Assembly: GCF_000276605.1 (NCBI RefSeq)
Contig: NZ_AKJX01000097.1
Span: 42,062-106,061, forward strand
Length of the DNA stretch: 64,000 nt
DNA from: Acidovorax sp. CF316
GTDB lineage: Bacteria > Pseudomonadota > Gammaproteobacteria > Burkholderiales > Burkholderiaceae_C
Reading direction: 5' to 3'
Part shown: in pieces, positions 1 through 8,038 of the stretch
How the letters are laid out: every line of letters begins with the position of its first letter
Position numbering within the stretch: position 1 is the stretch's first letter
Notes under the pieces: model-generated
What the model was told of the DNA's origin: nothing
The model's input: the letters and a program-made list of their open reading frames with translations, nothing else
Database searches by the model: none
Made by a program: the position numbers and the translations under genes

Positions 1-1
1 C

Positions 2-232
2 AGCGCGGGGCTGCGCCATGTGGGCAAGGTGTATGGCAACGCGGCCAACACGAAATACTGGCCGTCGTACACCCTGCTCGACCTGGGCCTGGGCTGGAAG
101 CTCAGCCCCGCCACCACGCTCACCGCGCGCATCCGCAACGCCACCGACCGCACCTACGCGGCCGAAGTGCGCGACCAGGTCTACCTGGGTGCGCCGCGCA
201 CGGCGGACCTCACGCTGCACACTGCGTTCTGA
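2..232 (+). CDS. TonB-dependent receptor, C-terminal fragment
   Basis: This is the last part of an outer-membrane TonB-dependent receptor. The 5' end lies outside the window, and the frame is open from base 2. The visible residues look like the final beta-strands of a 22-strand barrel, with alternating hydrophobic positions and the typical phrases YTLLDLGLGWKL and RIRNATDRTY. It ends in phenylalanine (LTLHTAF), the usual C-terminal signature for BAM-assisted insertion. The PepSY protein gene starts 13 bases downstream, a pairing common in siderophore-uptake loci. The substrate cannot be read from this fragment; a ferric siderophore is the usual guess. The family call is fairly secure. Confidence 0.85.
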   Translation, partial: SAGLRHVGKVYGNAANTKYWPSYTLLDLGLGWKLSPATTLTARIRNATDRTYAAEVRDQVYLGAPRTADLTLHTAF

Positions 233-245
233 CGGGGGCCGCAGC

Positions 246-1784
246 ATGCAGCAGCACGCCAAGCGCTGGCTCTACCTCGTGCACCGCTGGGCGGGCGTGG
301 TGCTGTGCGCCTTCTTCGCCATGTGGTTCTTTTCGGGTGTGGTGATGATGTACGTGGGCTACCCCAAGCTCACGGCCACCGAGCGCCTGGAGCACCTGGC
401 GCCGTTGCGCGGCGCATCCATCGCGCTGGAACCCGCCGACGCGCTGCGCGCCGCGGAAATGGAGGGCCAACCCCTGGCCGACCTGCGCCTGGCCGCAGCC
501 AGCGGCGGGCGCGCCGTGTACCTGGTGCAGCCCGAGGGCGCGCCCAAGCGCCGGCCGGCCACCGTGGTCGATGCAACCACCGGCGAGGTGCTGCGCGGTG
601 TGGATGCGGCCTGGGCCATGGCCACGGCGCAGGCCTTCGCGGGCGCATCGGAGAACGCCCTGCGCCACCTGGGCACGCTGGACGAAGACGCCTTCACCCA
701 CTCACGTGCACTCGATGCACACCGCCCCCTGCACCACGTGGCCCTGGGCGACGCGGCGGGCACCGAGGTGTATATCTCGGGCACCACGGGCGAAGTGGTG
801 CGCGACGCCACGCGCAGCGAGCGCGGCTGGAACTACGTGGGCGCCTGGATCCACTGGCTTTACCCGTTTCGCGGCAACGTTTTCGACGGCTGGTGGGCCG
901 ACATCGTGAATTGGCTGTCCATCGCGGGCATCGTGCTCACACTCACGGGCACGGTGGTGGGCGTGCTGCGTTGGCGCTTCACGCGGCGCTACAAGAGCGG
1001 CTCACGCTCACCCTACCGGGGCTTCATGATGCGCTGGCACCATGTCTTCGGCCTGCTGTTCGCCGCCGCGACGCTGACCTGGATCTTCAGCGGCCTGATG
1101 TCCATGAACCCCTGGAAGGTCTTCGACAGCGGCGCCCCCGCCCTGCGCAGCCATGCCATGCACGGCGGCCCGCTGCGGCTGCCCGCGCAGGCCGCCAGCG
1201 TGCAGGCCCTGCTGGCGGCGGCATCGCCCAACACGCGCGAACTGCGCTGGGTGCGCCACGCCGGCCACACACTGGTGCTGGCGGCCAGCCCCACGGGCGC
1301 GCCGGCCGTGCGCGACGCCGCCACGGCGCAGCCCCACACTCCAGATCCGGCCGAACTGCAGGCCGCCGCCGCACGCCTGCTGCCCGACCCGGTGGCGCAC
1401 ACCGAACTGCTGCACGGCTACGACCTGCACTACTACAGCCGCGCCGCCCACACCATGACCGGCGGCGGCGACAACAAGCCCCTGCCCGTGCTGCGCGTGG
1501 TGTTTGCCGACGCCCCTGCCACCTGGGTGCACATCGACCCGCACACCGGCGCCGTGCTCGACAAGAGCGACAACCACCGCCGCGCCAGCCGCTGGCTGTT
1601 TGCGCTGTTGCACAGCTGGGACTGGGGCCCGCTGCTGGCGCACCGGCCGCTGTGGGATGCGCTGCTCATCGTGCTGAGCCTGGGCGGTCTGGTGCTGAGC
1701 GCCACGGGCGTGGTGGTGGGCTGGCGGCGGCTGGTGCGGCCGTGGCGTGGCTCGGTGCAGATAGCCAGATCACATGCAAAATAA
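246..1784 (+). CDS. PepSY-associated transmembrane (iron-uptake reductase-like) protein
   Basis: A predicted 512-residue inner-membrane protein of the PepSY-associated TM family. Members often sit beside TonB receptors and are thought to reduce or release iron from imported siderophores. Four hydrophobic segments are visible: near residues 15-37 (WAGVVLCAFFAMWFFSGVV), about 225-245, about 265-285 and close to the C-terminus (LLIVLSLGGLVLSATGVVVG). Large periplasmic PepSY-like stretches lie between them. The ATG at 246 follows the receptor stop by 13 bases and gives an N-terminus (MQQHAKRWLYLVHRWAG) typical of the family, so it is preferred to upstream in-frame starts that would overlap the receptor. 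Function is inferred from family and neighbour. Confidence 0.85.
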   Translation: MQQHAKRWLYLVHRWAGVVLCAFFAMWFFSGVVMMYVGYPKLTATERLEHLAPLRGASIALEPADALRAAEMEGQPLADLRLAAASGGRAVYLVQPEGAPKRRPATVVDATTGEVLRGVDAAWAMATAQAFAGASENALRHLGTLDEDAFTHSRALDAHRPLHHVALGDAAGTEVYISGTTGEVVRDATRSERGWNYVGAWIHWLYPFRGNVFDGWWADIVNWLSIAGIVLTLTGTVVGVLRWRFTRRYKSGSRSPYRGFMMRWHHVFGLLFAAATLTWIFSGLMSMNPWKVFDSGAPALRSHAMHGGPLRLPAQAASVQALLAAASPNTRELRWVRHAGHTLVLAASPTGAPAVRDAATAQPHTPDPAELQAAAARLLPDPVAHTELLHGYDLHYYSRAAHTMTGGGDNKPLPVLRVVFADAPATWVHIDPHTGAVLDKSDNHRRASRWLFALLHSWDWGPLLAHRPLWDALLIVLSLGGLVLSATGVVVGWRRLVRPWRGSVQIARSHAK

Positions 1785-1786
1785 GA

Positions 1787-1816
1787 TTGAAACCTTTTGT
1801 TTCATGAGGATACACT
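1787..1816 (+). promoter_or_regulatory. candidate sigma-70 promoter
   Basis: TTGAAA (1787-1792) and TACACT (1811-1816) are separated by 18 bases, immediately after the PepSY gene and in a locally AT-richer patch. The predicted start, near 1823, would give a leader of about 90 bases for the small secreted protein at 1912. This was judged by eye only. Confidence 0.4.
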
Positions 1817-1911
1817 GCGTAACACCTGGGTGGCACGCAGCGGGCAGCCTTGCCGCACGCACCCAGGCCCCGCCATCTTCAACGCCAAAAACCACCTGGC
1901 AGAGGTCTTTC

Positions 1912-2232
1912 ATGCAATCGATCCGCACCGCGCTCACCGGCGCCCTCCTCGTCCTGGCCGCAGGCACGTCCGCCCTGGCCGCAACCGACTACAACAGCCC
2001 ACCCGCAGGCGATGGCCAGTACCGCCAGTGCCTGAGCCATGCCGCCAAGCTCTACGAGGGCGGTGACGAAAAGAGCCCCGTCCGCGGCCAGACCAAGGCC
2101 CAGGCCTGGTGCACCTGCATGTGGAACGAGACGCCCGACGACTTCAAGGGCAACCTCGTGACCTTTGCCGAAACGCGCAAGGGCAAGGAGACCAACAAGC
2201 TCTGCGAAAAGCACGCCGACTGGCACGAGTGA
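1912..2232 (+). CDS. small secreted protein of unknown function
   Basis: I do not recognise a named family. The 106-residue product begins with a clear Sec signal peptide (MQSIRTALTGALLVLAAGTSALA, likely cut after ALA). The mature part of about 83 residues contains four cysteines (C in RQCLSH, CTC in AWCTCMW, and LCEKH), so one or two disulfides in the periplasm are likely. The ATG at 1912 is chosen because it opens the signal peptide; in-frame starts further upstream would put 46 unrelated residues before it. It follows the PepSY gene on the same strand but probably has its own promoter, and it ends just before a good terminator. Confidence 0.7.
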   Translation: MQSIRTALTGALLVLAAGTSALAATDYNSPPAGDGQYRQCLSHAAKLYEGGDEKSPVRGQTKAQAWCTCMWNETPDDFKGNLVTFAETRKGKETNKLCEKHADWHE

Positions 2233-2265
2233 GCCGCTTCGCCCTCCACTGGGCAAGCACACAGC

Positions 2266-2288
2266 AAGCCGCCTTCGGGCGGCTTTTT
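2266..2288 (+). terminator. rho-independent terminator
   Basis: Stem AAGCCGCC (2266-2273), loop TTCG, stem GGCGGCTT (2278-2285), then a short T run. It lies 33 bases after the small secreted protein gene. The NCS2 permease gene converges on it from the other side. Confidence 0.85.
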
Positions 2289-2299
2289 CATGGGCGGGC

Positions 2300-3610
2300 T
2301 CAGGCGGGCTCGTCTTCCTCGCGCTCACGCCCGGGCAGCAGCAGGTTCAGGCCCACGGCCACCAGCGCGCCCACGGTGATGCCCGAGCCGAAGACCTCGC
2401 GCACGAAGGCCGGCATGCGCGCCAGCAGGTCGGGCCGCACCGTGACGGCCAGGCCGCAGCCCAGCGAGACAGCGATGATCAGCGTGTTGCGGCGCGAGGG
2501 CGCAGTGCTGGCCAGCATGCGGATGCCGGCCGAGACGATCATCGCGAACATCATGAGCCCCGCGCCGCCGAGCACCGGCTGCGGAATGGTCACCACCAGC
2601 GCACCCAGTACCGGAAACAGCCCGGCCAGCAGCAGCATGACGCCCGTGAGCGTGACCACGTGGCGGCTGGCCACCCCGGTGAGCGAGACCACGCCCACGT
2701 TCTGCGCAAAGGTGGACAGCGGCGGGCTGGACATCACCGCCGCGAAGGCCGAGCCCACACCGTCGCACAGGATGCCGCTGGCCAGGCGCTTGCCCGGGAT
2801 GGGCGTGCGCGTGGCCGCGCCCAGGGCCATGAAGGTGCCCGTGGTCTCGACGATGGTGACCAAAAAGGCGATGGACATGGCAAGGATGCCCGAGACCGGG
2901 AACGCCATGCCGAAGTGCAGCGGCTGCGGGATGGCGAACACCGGCGCCTCGCGCACCTGGGTGAAGTCGATGAGCCCCAGCCCGAGGCACAGCACATAGC
3001 CGCTGGCGATGCCCAGCACCACAGCGCTGGCCGAGACGATGCCCTTGCCCCATTGCACGAAGCCGATGACCAGCGCCAGCACGAATCCGGCAATCGCCAG
3101 GTGGCCCACGGCGCCGTAGTCGCTGGCGCCCACGCCGCCGGCCGCCCAGTCCACCGCCACGGGCGTGAGCGACAGGCCGATCAGGGTCACGACCACACTG
3201 GTCACGGTGTGCGGAAAGAAGCGCCGTATCACCGGCATGAAGAAGCTGCCCACGATCATCACCAGCGAGCCCACGAGCGACGAGCCCAGGATGCCGGCCA
3301 CGCCATGCTCCAGGCCCACGCTGATGCCCGCACCGACAAAGGCGAAGCTGGTGCCCATGACACAGGGCAGGCGAATGCCCACGGGACCCACGCCCTTGCA
3401 CTGGATGATGGTGACGATGCCCGAGCCCAGCAGTGCGGCATTCACCAGGGCCACGATCTGGTCGGCCGGCAGCTTGAGCGCGCCGCCCACCACCAGCGGC
3501 ACGGCGATGATGCCGCCGAGCGCCGCCAGCAGGTGCTGCAGCGACAGCAGCACCGCGGTGGCCAGCATCGGGGGCCGGTCTTCCACCTGGTAAAGCAGTT
3601 GTTGATCCAT
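2300..3610 (-). CDS. NCS2-family nucleobase (xanthine/uric acid/uracil) permease
   Basis: A 436-residue integral membrane protein of the nucleobase:cation symporter-2 family, importing purines or pyrimidines by proton symport. About 12-14 hydrophobic helices cover the whole length. Family landmarks are visible: LQHLLAALGGIIAVPLVVGG near residue 25, and the conserved region AIPQPLHFGMAFPVSGI leading to VETTGTFMALG. The start at 3610 is supported by a strong Shine-Dalgarno (AAGGAGAC) about 7 bases upstream. It lies 190 bases downstream of an 8-oxoguanine deaminase-like gene on the same strand, so purine (xanthine, urate or an oxidised purine) import is the most likely role. The exact substrate is not determinable. 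Confidence 0.88.
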   Translation of the reverse strand: MDQQLLYQVEDRPPMLATAVLLSLQHLLAALGGIIAVPLVVGGALKLPADQIVALVNAALLGSGIVTIIQCKGVGPVGIRLPCVMGTSFAFVGAGISVGLEHGVAGILGSSLVGSLVMIVGSFFMPVIRRFFPHTVTSVVVTLIGLSLTPVAVDWAAGGVGASDYGAVGHLAIAGFVLALVIGFVQWGKGIVSASAVVLGIASGYVLCLGLGLIDFTQVREAPVFAIPQPLHFGMAFPVSGILAMSIAFLVTIVETTGTFMALGAATRTPIPGKRLASGILCDGVGSAFAAVMSSPPLSTFAQNVGVVSLTGVASRHVVTLTGVMLLLAGLFPVLGALVVTIPQPVLGGAGLMMFAMIVSAGIRMLASTAPSRRNTLIIAVSLGCGLAVTVRPDLLARMPAFVREVFGSGITVGALVAVGLNLLLPGREREEDEPA

Positions 3611-3800
3611 TGTCTTTGTCTCCTTGTCCGTTGGCCTTTTTTATGCAAAGGCACTTGTCGTCATGTGAGGAATGCAGTCTCTGGTGGGGCGCGTTGCCGT
3701 GGCTCCTTGCGTGCGGTGGTGGGCGGCAGGCGCCCAGGTCGAACCGGGCCCGCCCGCGAAGGGGCAGCCCGGTGGTGAGTGGTGGGGTGAAGAAAGGGAA

Positions 3801-5210
3801 TCAGTGGCCGGCGGCGGCCCGCTCGAACAGTGTTTGCGCCAGGGCGTTGTGGCGCCCCAGCACCACGGGCAGGTCGGCCGTGAGCAGGCGGCCGCGTTCG
3901 ACCACCACGCGGCCGTTGATGACGCTGGTGTCCACGTTGGCCGGCGTGCAGAACACCAGGGCCGCCACCGGGTCATGACCCGCGCCGGCAAAGCCCACCG
4001 AAGACATGTCGAAGGCTACGAAATCGGCCGACATGCCGGGCGCCAGCGCGCCGATGTCGTCGCGGTTGAGCACGCGCGCGCCGCCCAGGGTGGCGATCTC
4101 CAGCGCCTCGCGCGCGCCCATGGCGGCGGGGCCGTGGCCCACGCGCTGCAGCAGCAGGGCCTGGCGCGCCTCGCCCAGCATGTGGGCGCCGTCGTTGGAT
4201 GCACTGCCATCCACCCCCAGGCCCACGGGCACGCCGGCATCGCGCATGCTGCGCACGGGCGCAATGCCCGAGGCCAGGCGCATGTTGGAGCAGGGGCAGT
4301 GGGCCACGCCCGTGCCGGTGCGCGCGAACAGGGCGATGCCCTCGGGGTCGAGCTTGACGCAGTGCGCATGCCAGACGTCGCGGCCCACCCAGCCCAGGCT
4401 CTCGGCGTACTGCGCGGGGGTCATGTCGAACTTCTCGCGCGAGAAGGCCACGTCGTTGTCGTTCTCGGCCAGGTGGGTGTGCAGCGACACGCCGTGCGCA
4501 CGCGCCAGCAGGGCCGACTCGCGCATCAGGTCGCGCGTCACCGAGAACGGCGAGCACGGCGCCAGCACCACGCGCAGCATGGCGTGGCGCGAGGCGTCGT
4601 GGTACTGCTCGATCAACCGCAGGCTGTCGCGCAGGATGGCCTCTTCCTCCTCCACCACCACGTCGGGCGGCAGGCCGCCCTTGCTGCGGCCCAGGCTCAT
4701 GGAGCCGCGCGCGGCGTGAAAGCGCATGCCCATCTGCTGAGCGGCGGCAATGGCATCGTCCAGGCGCGCGCCGTTGGGGTACAGGTACAGGTGGTCGCTG
4801 GTGGTGGTGCAGCCCGAGAGCATGAGCTCGGCCATCGCCGTCTGGGTGGATACATGCACCATCTCGGGCGTGAGGTGCGACCACAGCATGTAGAGGTTGT
4901 TGAGCCAGGAGAACAGCTCGGCATCCTGCGCCGCGGGCACGGCGCGCGTGAGGCTCTGGTACATGTGGTGGTGGGTGTTGACCAGGCCGGGCAGCAGCAC
5001 CCGGCCGCGCATGTCGAGCACCCGGGCCCGGCCCTCGTCGGCCATGCGGCGGTACTCCAGCGGCAGCTCGGCCGTGGGGCCCACCCACTGCAAGGCGGGG
5101 CCATCGGCCACCAGGGCGCCATCACGGATCTCGCGGCGCTGCGCGTCCATGGTGACGAGGACATCGGCGTTCAGGGCGATCAGGGGGGTCGTGGCGGTCT
5201 GTGTGGTCAT
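3801..5210 (-). CDS. 8-oxoguanine deaminase-like amidohydrolase
   Basis: A 469-residue cytosolic metal-dependent amidohydrolase of the TrzA/AtzA/8-oxoguanine deaminase group, which hydrolytically deaminates purine or triazine rings. Metal ligands are visible: HxH at H80/H82 (NTHHHMYQ), H246 in LHTHLAEN, H281/H283 in WHAHC, and D334 in LGVDGSASND. The phrase VGLGVDGSASND is typical of 8-oxoguanine deaminases. The ATG at 5210 is preferred to an in-frame TTG at 5234 because it gives the usual N-terminus. The neighbouring NCS2 permease and LysR regulator support a purine-salvage or detoxification role. Hydroxyatrazine-type substrates remain an alternative. A perfect palindrome lies upstream (5294-5316). 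Confidence 0.85.
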   Translation of the reverse strand: MTTQTATTPLIALNADVLVTMDAQRREIRDGALVADGPALQWVGPTAELPLEYRRMADEGRARVLDMRGRVLLPGLVNTHHHMYQSLTRAVPAAQDAELFSWLNNLYMLWSHLTPEMVHVSTQTAMAELMLSGCTTTSDHLYLYPNGARLDDAIAAAQQMGMRFHAARGSMSLGRSKGGLPPDVVVEEEEAILRDSLRLIEQYHDASRHAMLRVVLAPCSPFSVTRDLMRESALLARAHGVSLHTHLAENDNDVAFSREKFDMTPAQYAESLGWVGRDVWHAHCVKLDPEGIALFARTGTGVAHCPCSNMRLASGIAPVRSMRDAGVPVGLGVDGSASNDGAHMLGEARQALLLQRVGHGPAAMGAREALEIATLGGARVLNRDDIGALAPGMSADFVAFDMSSVGFAGAGHDPVAALVFCTPANVDTSVINGRVVVERGRLLTADLPVVLGRHNALAQTLFERAAAGH

Positions 5211-5293
5211 GGGGGCGGCTTCTCTGGGTCGCAATTCGATGGCGCCAGTCTAGGAACGCCGCTGCATCCGCGATAGCGCCGATTTGCGCCAAT

Positions 5294-5316
5294 GGTGTCC
5301 ACAAAATGTGGACACC
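5294..5316. repeat. perfect palindrome upstream of the amidohydrolase (candidate operator)
   Basis: Ten-base arms GGTGTCCACA (5294-5303) and TGTGGACACC (5307-5316) are separated by three A residues. The site lies in the 125-base gap between the LysR gene and the amidohydrolase, 84-106 bases upstream of the amidohydrolase start. It has no T run on either side, so it looks more like a protein-binding operator than a terminator. The adjacent LysR regulator is the obvious candidate ligand, but this is inference. Confidence 0.6.
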
Positions 5317-5335
5317 CGCAAGGCCCTGCCCTGCC

Positions 5336-6244
5336 TTACCGTGCCGTGGCGAAGAGCCGCGCCAGGGCGTCGCCGATGTTGGCCGCCATGAGCTCGGCCG
5401 CGGGGCTGAGCTGGCCCTTCGCGCGCGCCGCCAGCACCAGGGTCTGGCGCGCCAGGTGGGGGTCGCGCAGCGGCACGAAGACCAGGGCGTTGCGCGCGCG
5501 CTCCTCCATCACATCGAGTGGGTTGAGCAGGGCGATGCCCTCGCCCAGCACCACCAGACGCAGGATCAGCGCCATCGAGGTCGACTCGGCCACGGGCGTG
5601 ACCTTGATGGCATTGCGTTCGAAGGCCGCGTCGAGCAGCGTGCGGATGGTCAGTTGCGGCGCCGGCAGGATCAGCGCATGGCCGACGCAGTCGCTGAGCA
5701 ACACGGAGGAATGGCGCGCCAGCGCGTGCTTGGGCGGCACCACGGCGCCGATGGGCCATTCGCTGGCCGACAGCGTGCGCACGGCGGGTTTGAGCGACAG
5801 GTCGTAACCCAGGCCCAGCTCGGCATCGCCGCGCTCCACGGCGGCCGGTATCTCGGCAATCGGCAGGTCGATGATGCGCACCGCGATGCCCGGGTAGCGC
5901 TGGCGGAAGGCATGCACCAGCGAGGGCAGCAGCGAGCCCGCCAGACCCGCCGTGGTGGCCACGGTGATCTCGCCGCGGCGCTCGTCCTTGAACTCGGCAA
6001 TGCGCTCGCGCAGCGCGGCATGCTCGCGCAGGGTGCTGCGCACATGGGCCAGCACCATCTCGCCCAGTGGCGTCAGGCGCAGCCGGTTGTGGATGCGGTC
6101 GAACAGCGGCGCGCCCAGCTCCGCCTCCAGGTCCAGGATCTGCCGGTTGACCGCCGTGGGCGCCACGTGCAGGTGCTCGGCCGCCTTGCGGATGGAACCG
6201 CGGCGGACCACTTCGTCGAGGTAGCGGAGAACTCGGGCGTGCAT
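5336..6244 (-). CDS. LysR-family transcriptional regulator
   Basis: A 302-residue LysR-type regulator. The winged helix-turn-helix occupies residues 1-60 (GSIRKAAEHLHVAPTAVNRQ is the recognition region). The substrate-binding domain runs from about residue 90 to the end and starts with the usual EITVATTAGLAGSLLP. In sequence feel it is close to the GbpR-like branch. The ATG at 6244 gives a normal-length protein. It lies upstream of and co-oriented with the amidohydrolase and NCS2 permease, so it probably regulates purine or oxidised-purine use. Its inducer is unknown. The palindrome at 5294-5316, between it and the amidohydrolase, is a possible target. Confidence 0.88.
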   Translation of the reverse strand: MHARVLRYLDEVVRRGSIRKAAEHLHVAPTAVNRQILDLEAELGAPLFDRIHNRLRLTPLGEMVLAHVRSTLREHAALRERIAEFKDERRGEITVATTAGLAGSLLPSLVHAFRQRYPGIAVRIIDLPIAEIPAAVERGDAELGLGYDLSLKPAVRTLSASEWPIGAVVPPKHALARHSSVLLSDCVGHALILPAPQLTIRTLLDAAFERNAIKVTPVAESTSMALILRLVVLGEGIALLNPLDVMEERARNALVFVPLRDPHLARQTLVLAARAKGQLSPAAELMAANIGDALARLFATAR

Positions 6245-6293
6245 GGCGCGCAGGTTACCCGGTTTGCCGCAAGGTGCTGCGACCAGCGGACTA

Positions 6294-7994
6294 CTAGCGC
6301 TTGCTCGACCTCAGCGTGCGGCTGAGCAAGATCACTGGCACCAGCCCCACGGCCACCAGCGCCAGCGAGGGCAGCGCGGCCTCGCCCAGGCGCTCGTCGC
6401 GCGCCAGCTGGTAGGCCACCACGGCCAGGGTGTCGCTGTTGAAGGGGCGCAGCACCATGGTGGCGGGCAGCTCCTTCATCACGTCCACGAAGACCAGCAG
6501 CGCGGCGGCGGCGGTGGAGCGCTTGAGCAAGGGCCAGTGCACGCGCGCCAGCAGGCCGACGCTGCCGGTGCCCAGCATGCGCGCCGAGTCGTCCAGGCTT
6601 TGCGGGATGCGCGCATAGCCGCTTTGCATGGACTGCAGCGCCACGGCGCAAAAGCGCACCAAATAGGCCCAGACGATGCCCACGGCCGTGGCCGTGACCA
6701 GGGCGCCCACGCCCCATTGCGGCATGGCCGCCTGCAGCCAGCCCACGGGCAACAGCAGCCCGACCACGATGACGGCGCCGGGCACGGCGTAGCCCAGGCT
6801 CACCAGCTGCACCACGCCGCGCGTCACGCGGTCGGCGCTGCGGCGCACCGCGAAGGCCAGGGCCAGCGCGACGATGACGGCCAGTACGGCGGTGATGGCG
6901 CCCAGGCGCACGCTGTTGCCGGCCCACTCGATGAAGCGCCCCCAGGGCAGCACCGACCAGTCGGCCGCCAGCGGCCGCAGCATGAAAACCACGGGCGCCA
7001 CGAAGCCCATGAGCACCGGCAGGCCACACACGGCCCAGGCCAGCAGCCGGCGCCCGCCGCGCAGCGCCAGGGGCTGCGCCTCGGCCGAACCGGCGCGGCC
7101 CAGGCCGCCCGCAAAGCGCATGCGCTTTTGCGCCCGCTGCTCCAGGTGCAACAGGGCCATCACCACCACCAGCAGCATGGTGGCCAGCTGCGCGGCGGCG
7201 AGCCGGTTGTCCATGGACAGCCAGGCCTTGTAGATGCCGGTGGTGAAGGTCTGGATGCCGAAGTAGCTGGCCACGCCGAAGTCGGCCAGCGTCTCCATGA
7301 GCACCAGGGCCACGCCGGCGGCCACGGCCGGGCGCGCCAGCGGCAGCGCCACGGCGCGGATGCGGCGCGGCAGCGGCGCACCGAGCAGGCGCGCGGCCTC
7401 CATCAGGTGCGCGGCGCGCTCGCCCAGCGCGGTGCGCGCCAGCAGGTAGACATAGGGGTAGAGCGAGAAGATGAACACCCAGACCGCGCCGCCCAGGCTG
7501 CGCACCTCGGGCAGCAGCCGGCCTTCGAGACCGAAGGTGGCGCGCAGCCCCACCTGCAGCGGGCCGCTGAACTGCAGGAAGTCGGTGTACGCATAGGCCG
7601 TGACGTAGGCCGGCATGGCCAGCGGCAGCAGCAGCAACCACTCGAAGGTGCGCCGGCCCGGGAAGTCGAACAGCGTCACCGCCGCGGCCGCGGCCGTGCC
7701 CACGGTGGCCGCGCCCAGCGCCACCAGGACGCTCAGCCACAGCGTGGTGGCCACATAGCCGGGCAGCACGGTGGAGGCCATCTCGCGCAGGATGGGCCCG
7801 GCCAGCGCATCGGCCTGCCCGATCGGCAGCCACGAGGCCAGCACCGCCAGAACGGGCAGGACCAGGATGCCGGCGAGCAGGACCAGGGGAAGGGTGTGGA
7901 GGCGAAAGGGTGTGCGGCGCAAGGCAGGGGGGCTCGGCAGAAGAAAGAACGCACGCCGGCCCGGGCAAGACACCAGGGAAGATCGGAGATGCAA
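6294..7994 (-). CDS. fbpB: ferric iron-type ABC transporter permease (two fused permease halves)
   Basis: A 566-residue inner-membrane permease of the FbpB/SfuB type, with two copies of the BPD_transp_1 domain (roughly residues 80-290 and 345-555) and about 12 hydrophobic helices. EAARLLGAPLPRRIRAVALPLARPA and the related stretch DSARMLGTGSVGLLARVHWPLL in the second half are the two EAA loops that contact the ATPase. It is divergent from the ATPase gene at 8039. No periplasmic iron-binding protein gene is in the window. The start is uncertain: only a TTG at 7994 or a GTG near 7973 is available before the first helix, and neither has a clear ribosome-binding site. The TTG lies inside an inverted repeat. 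Confidence 0.85.
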   Translation of the reverse strand: MHLRSSLVSCPGRRAFFLLPSPPALRRTPFRLHTLPLVLLAGILVLPVLAVLASWLPIGQADALAGPILREMASTVLPGYVATTLWLSVLVALGAATVGTAAAAAVTLFDFPGRRTFEWLLLLPLAMPAYVTAYAYTDFLQFSGPLQVGLRATFGLEGRLLPEVRSLGGAVWVFIFSLYPYVYLLARTALGERAAHLMEAARLLGAPLPRRIRAVALPLARPAVAAGVALVLMETLADFGVASYFGIQTFTTGIYKAWLSMDNRLAAAQLATMLLVVVMALLHLEQRAQKRMRFAGGLGRAGSAEAQPLALRGGRRLLAWAVCGLPVLMGFVAPVVFMLRPLAADWSVLPWGRFIEWAGNSVRLGAITAVLAVIVALALAFAVRRSADRVTRGVVQLVSLGYAVPGAVIVVGLLLPVGWLQAAMPQWGVGALVTATAVGIVWAYLVRFCAVALQSMQSGYARIPQSLDDSARMLGTGSVGLLARVHWPLLKRSTAAAALLVFVDVMKELPATMVLRPFNSDTLAVVAYQLARDERLGEAALPSLALVAVGLVPVILLSRTLRSSKR

Positions 7995-8015
7995 ATGCGA
8001 ATTTTAAGCATTTGC
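7991..8015. repeat. inverted repeat between divergent iron-transporter genes (candidate operator)
   Basis: Arms GCAAATGC (7991-7998) and GCATTTGC (8008-8015) flank the AT-rich centre GAATTTTAA. The 25-base element overlaps the putative TTG start of the permease and would sit just over the -35 region of the ATPase gene, if TAAAAT at 8027-8032 is its -10. Position suggests co-regulation of both genes by iron. The match to the classical Fur box is only partial, so Fur is a suggestion. Confidence 0.5.
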
Positions 8016-8038
8016 CTCCGCCCACCTAAAATGGGGCC

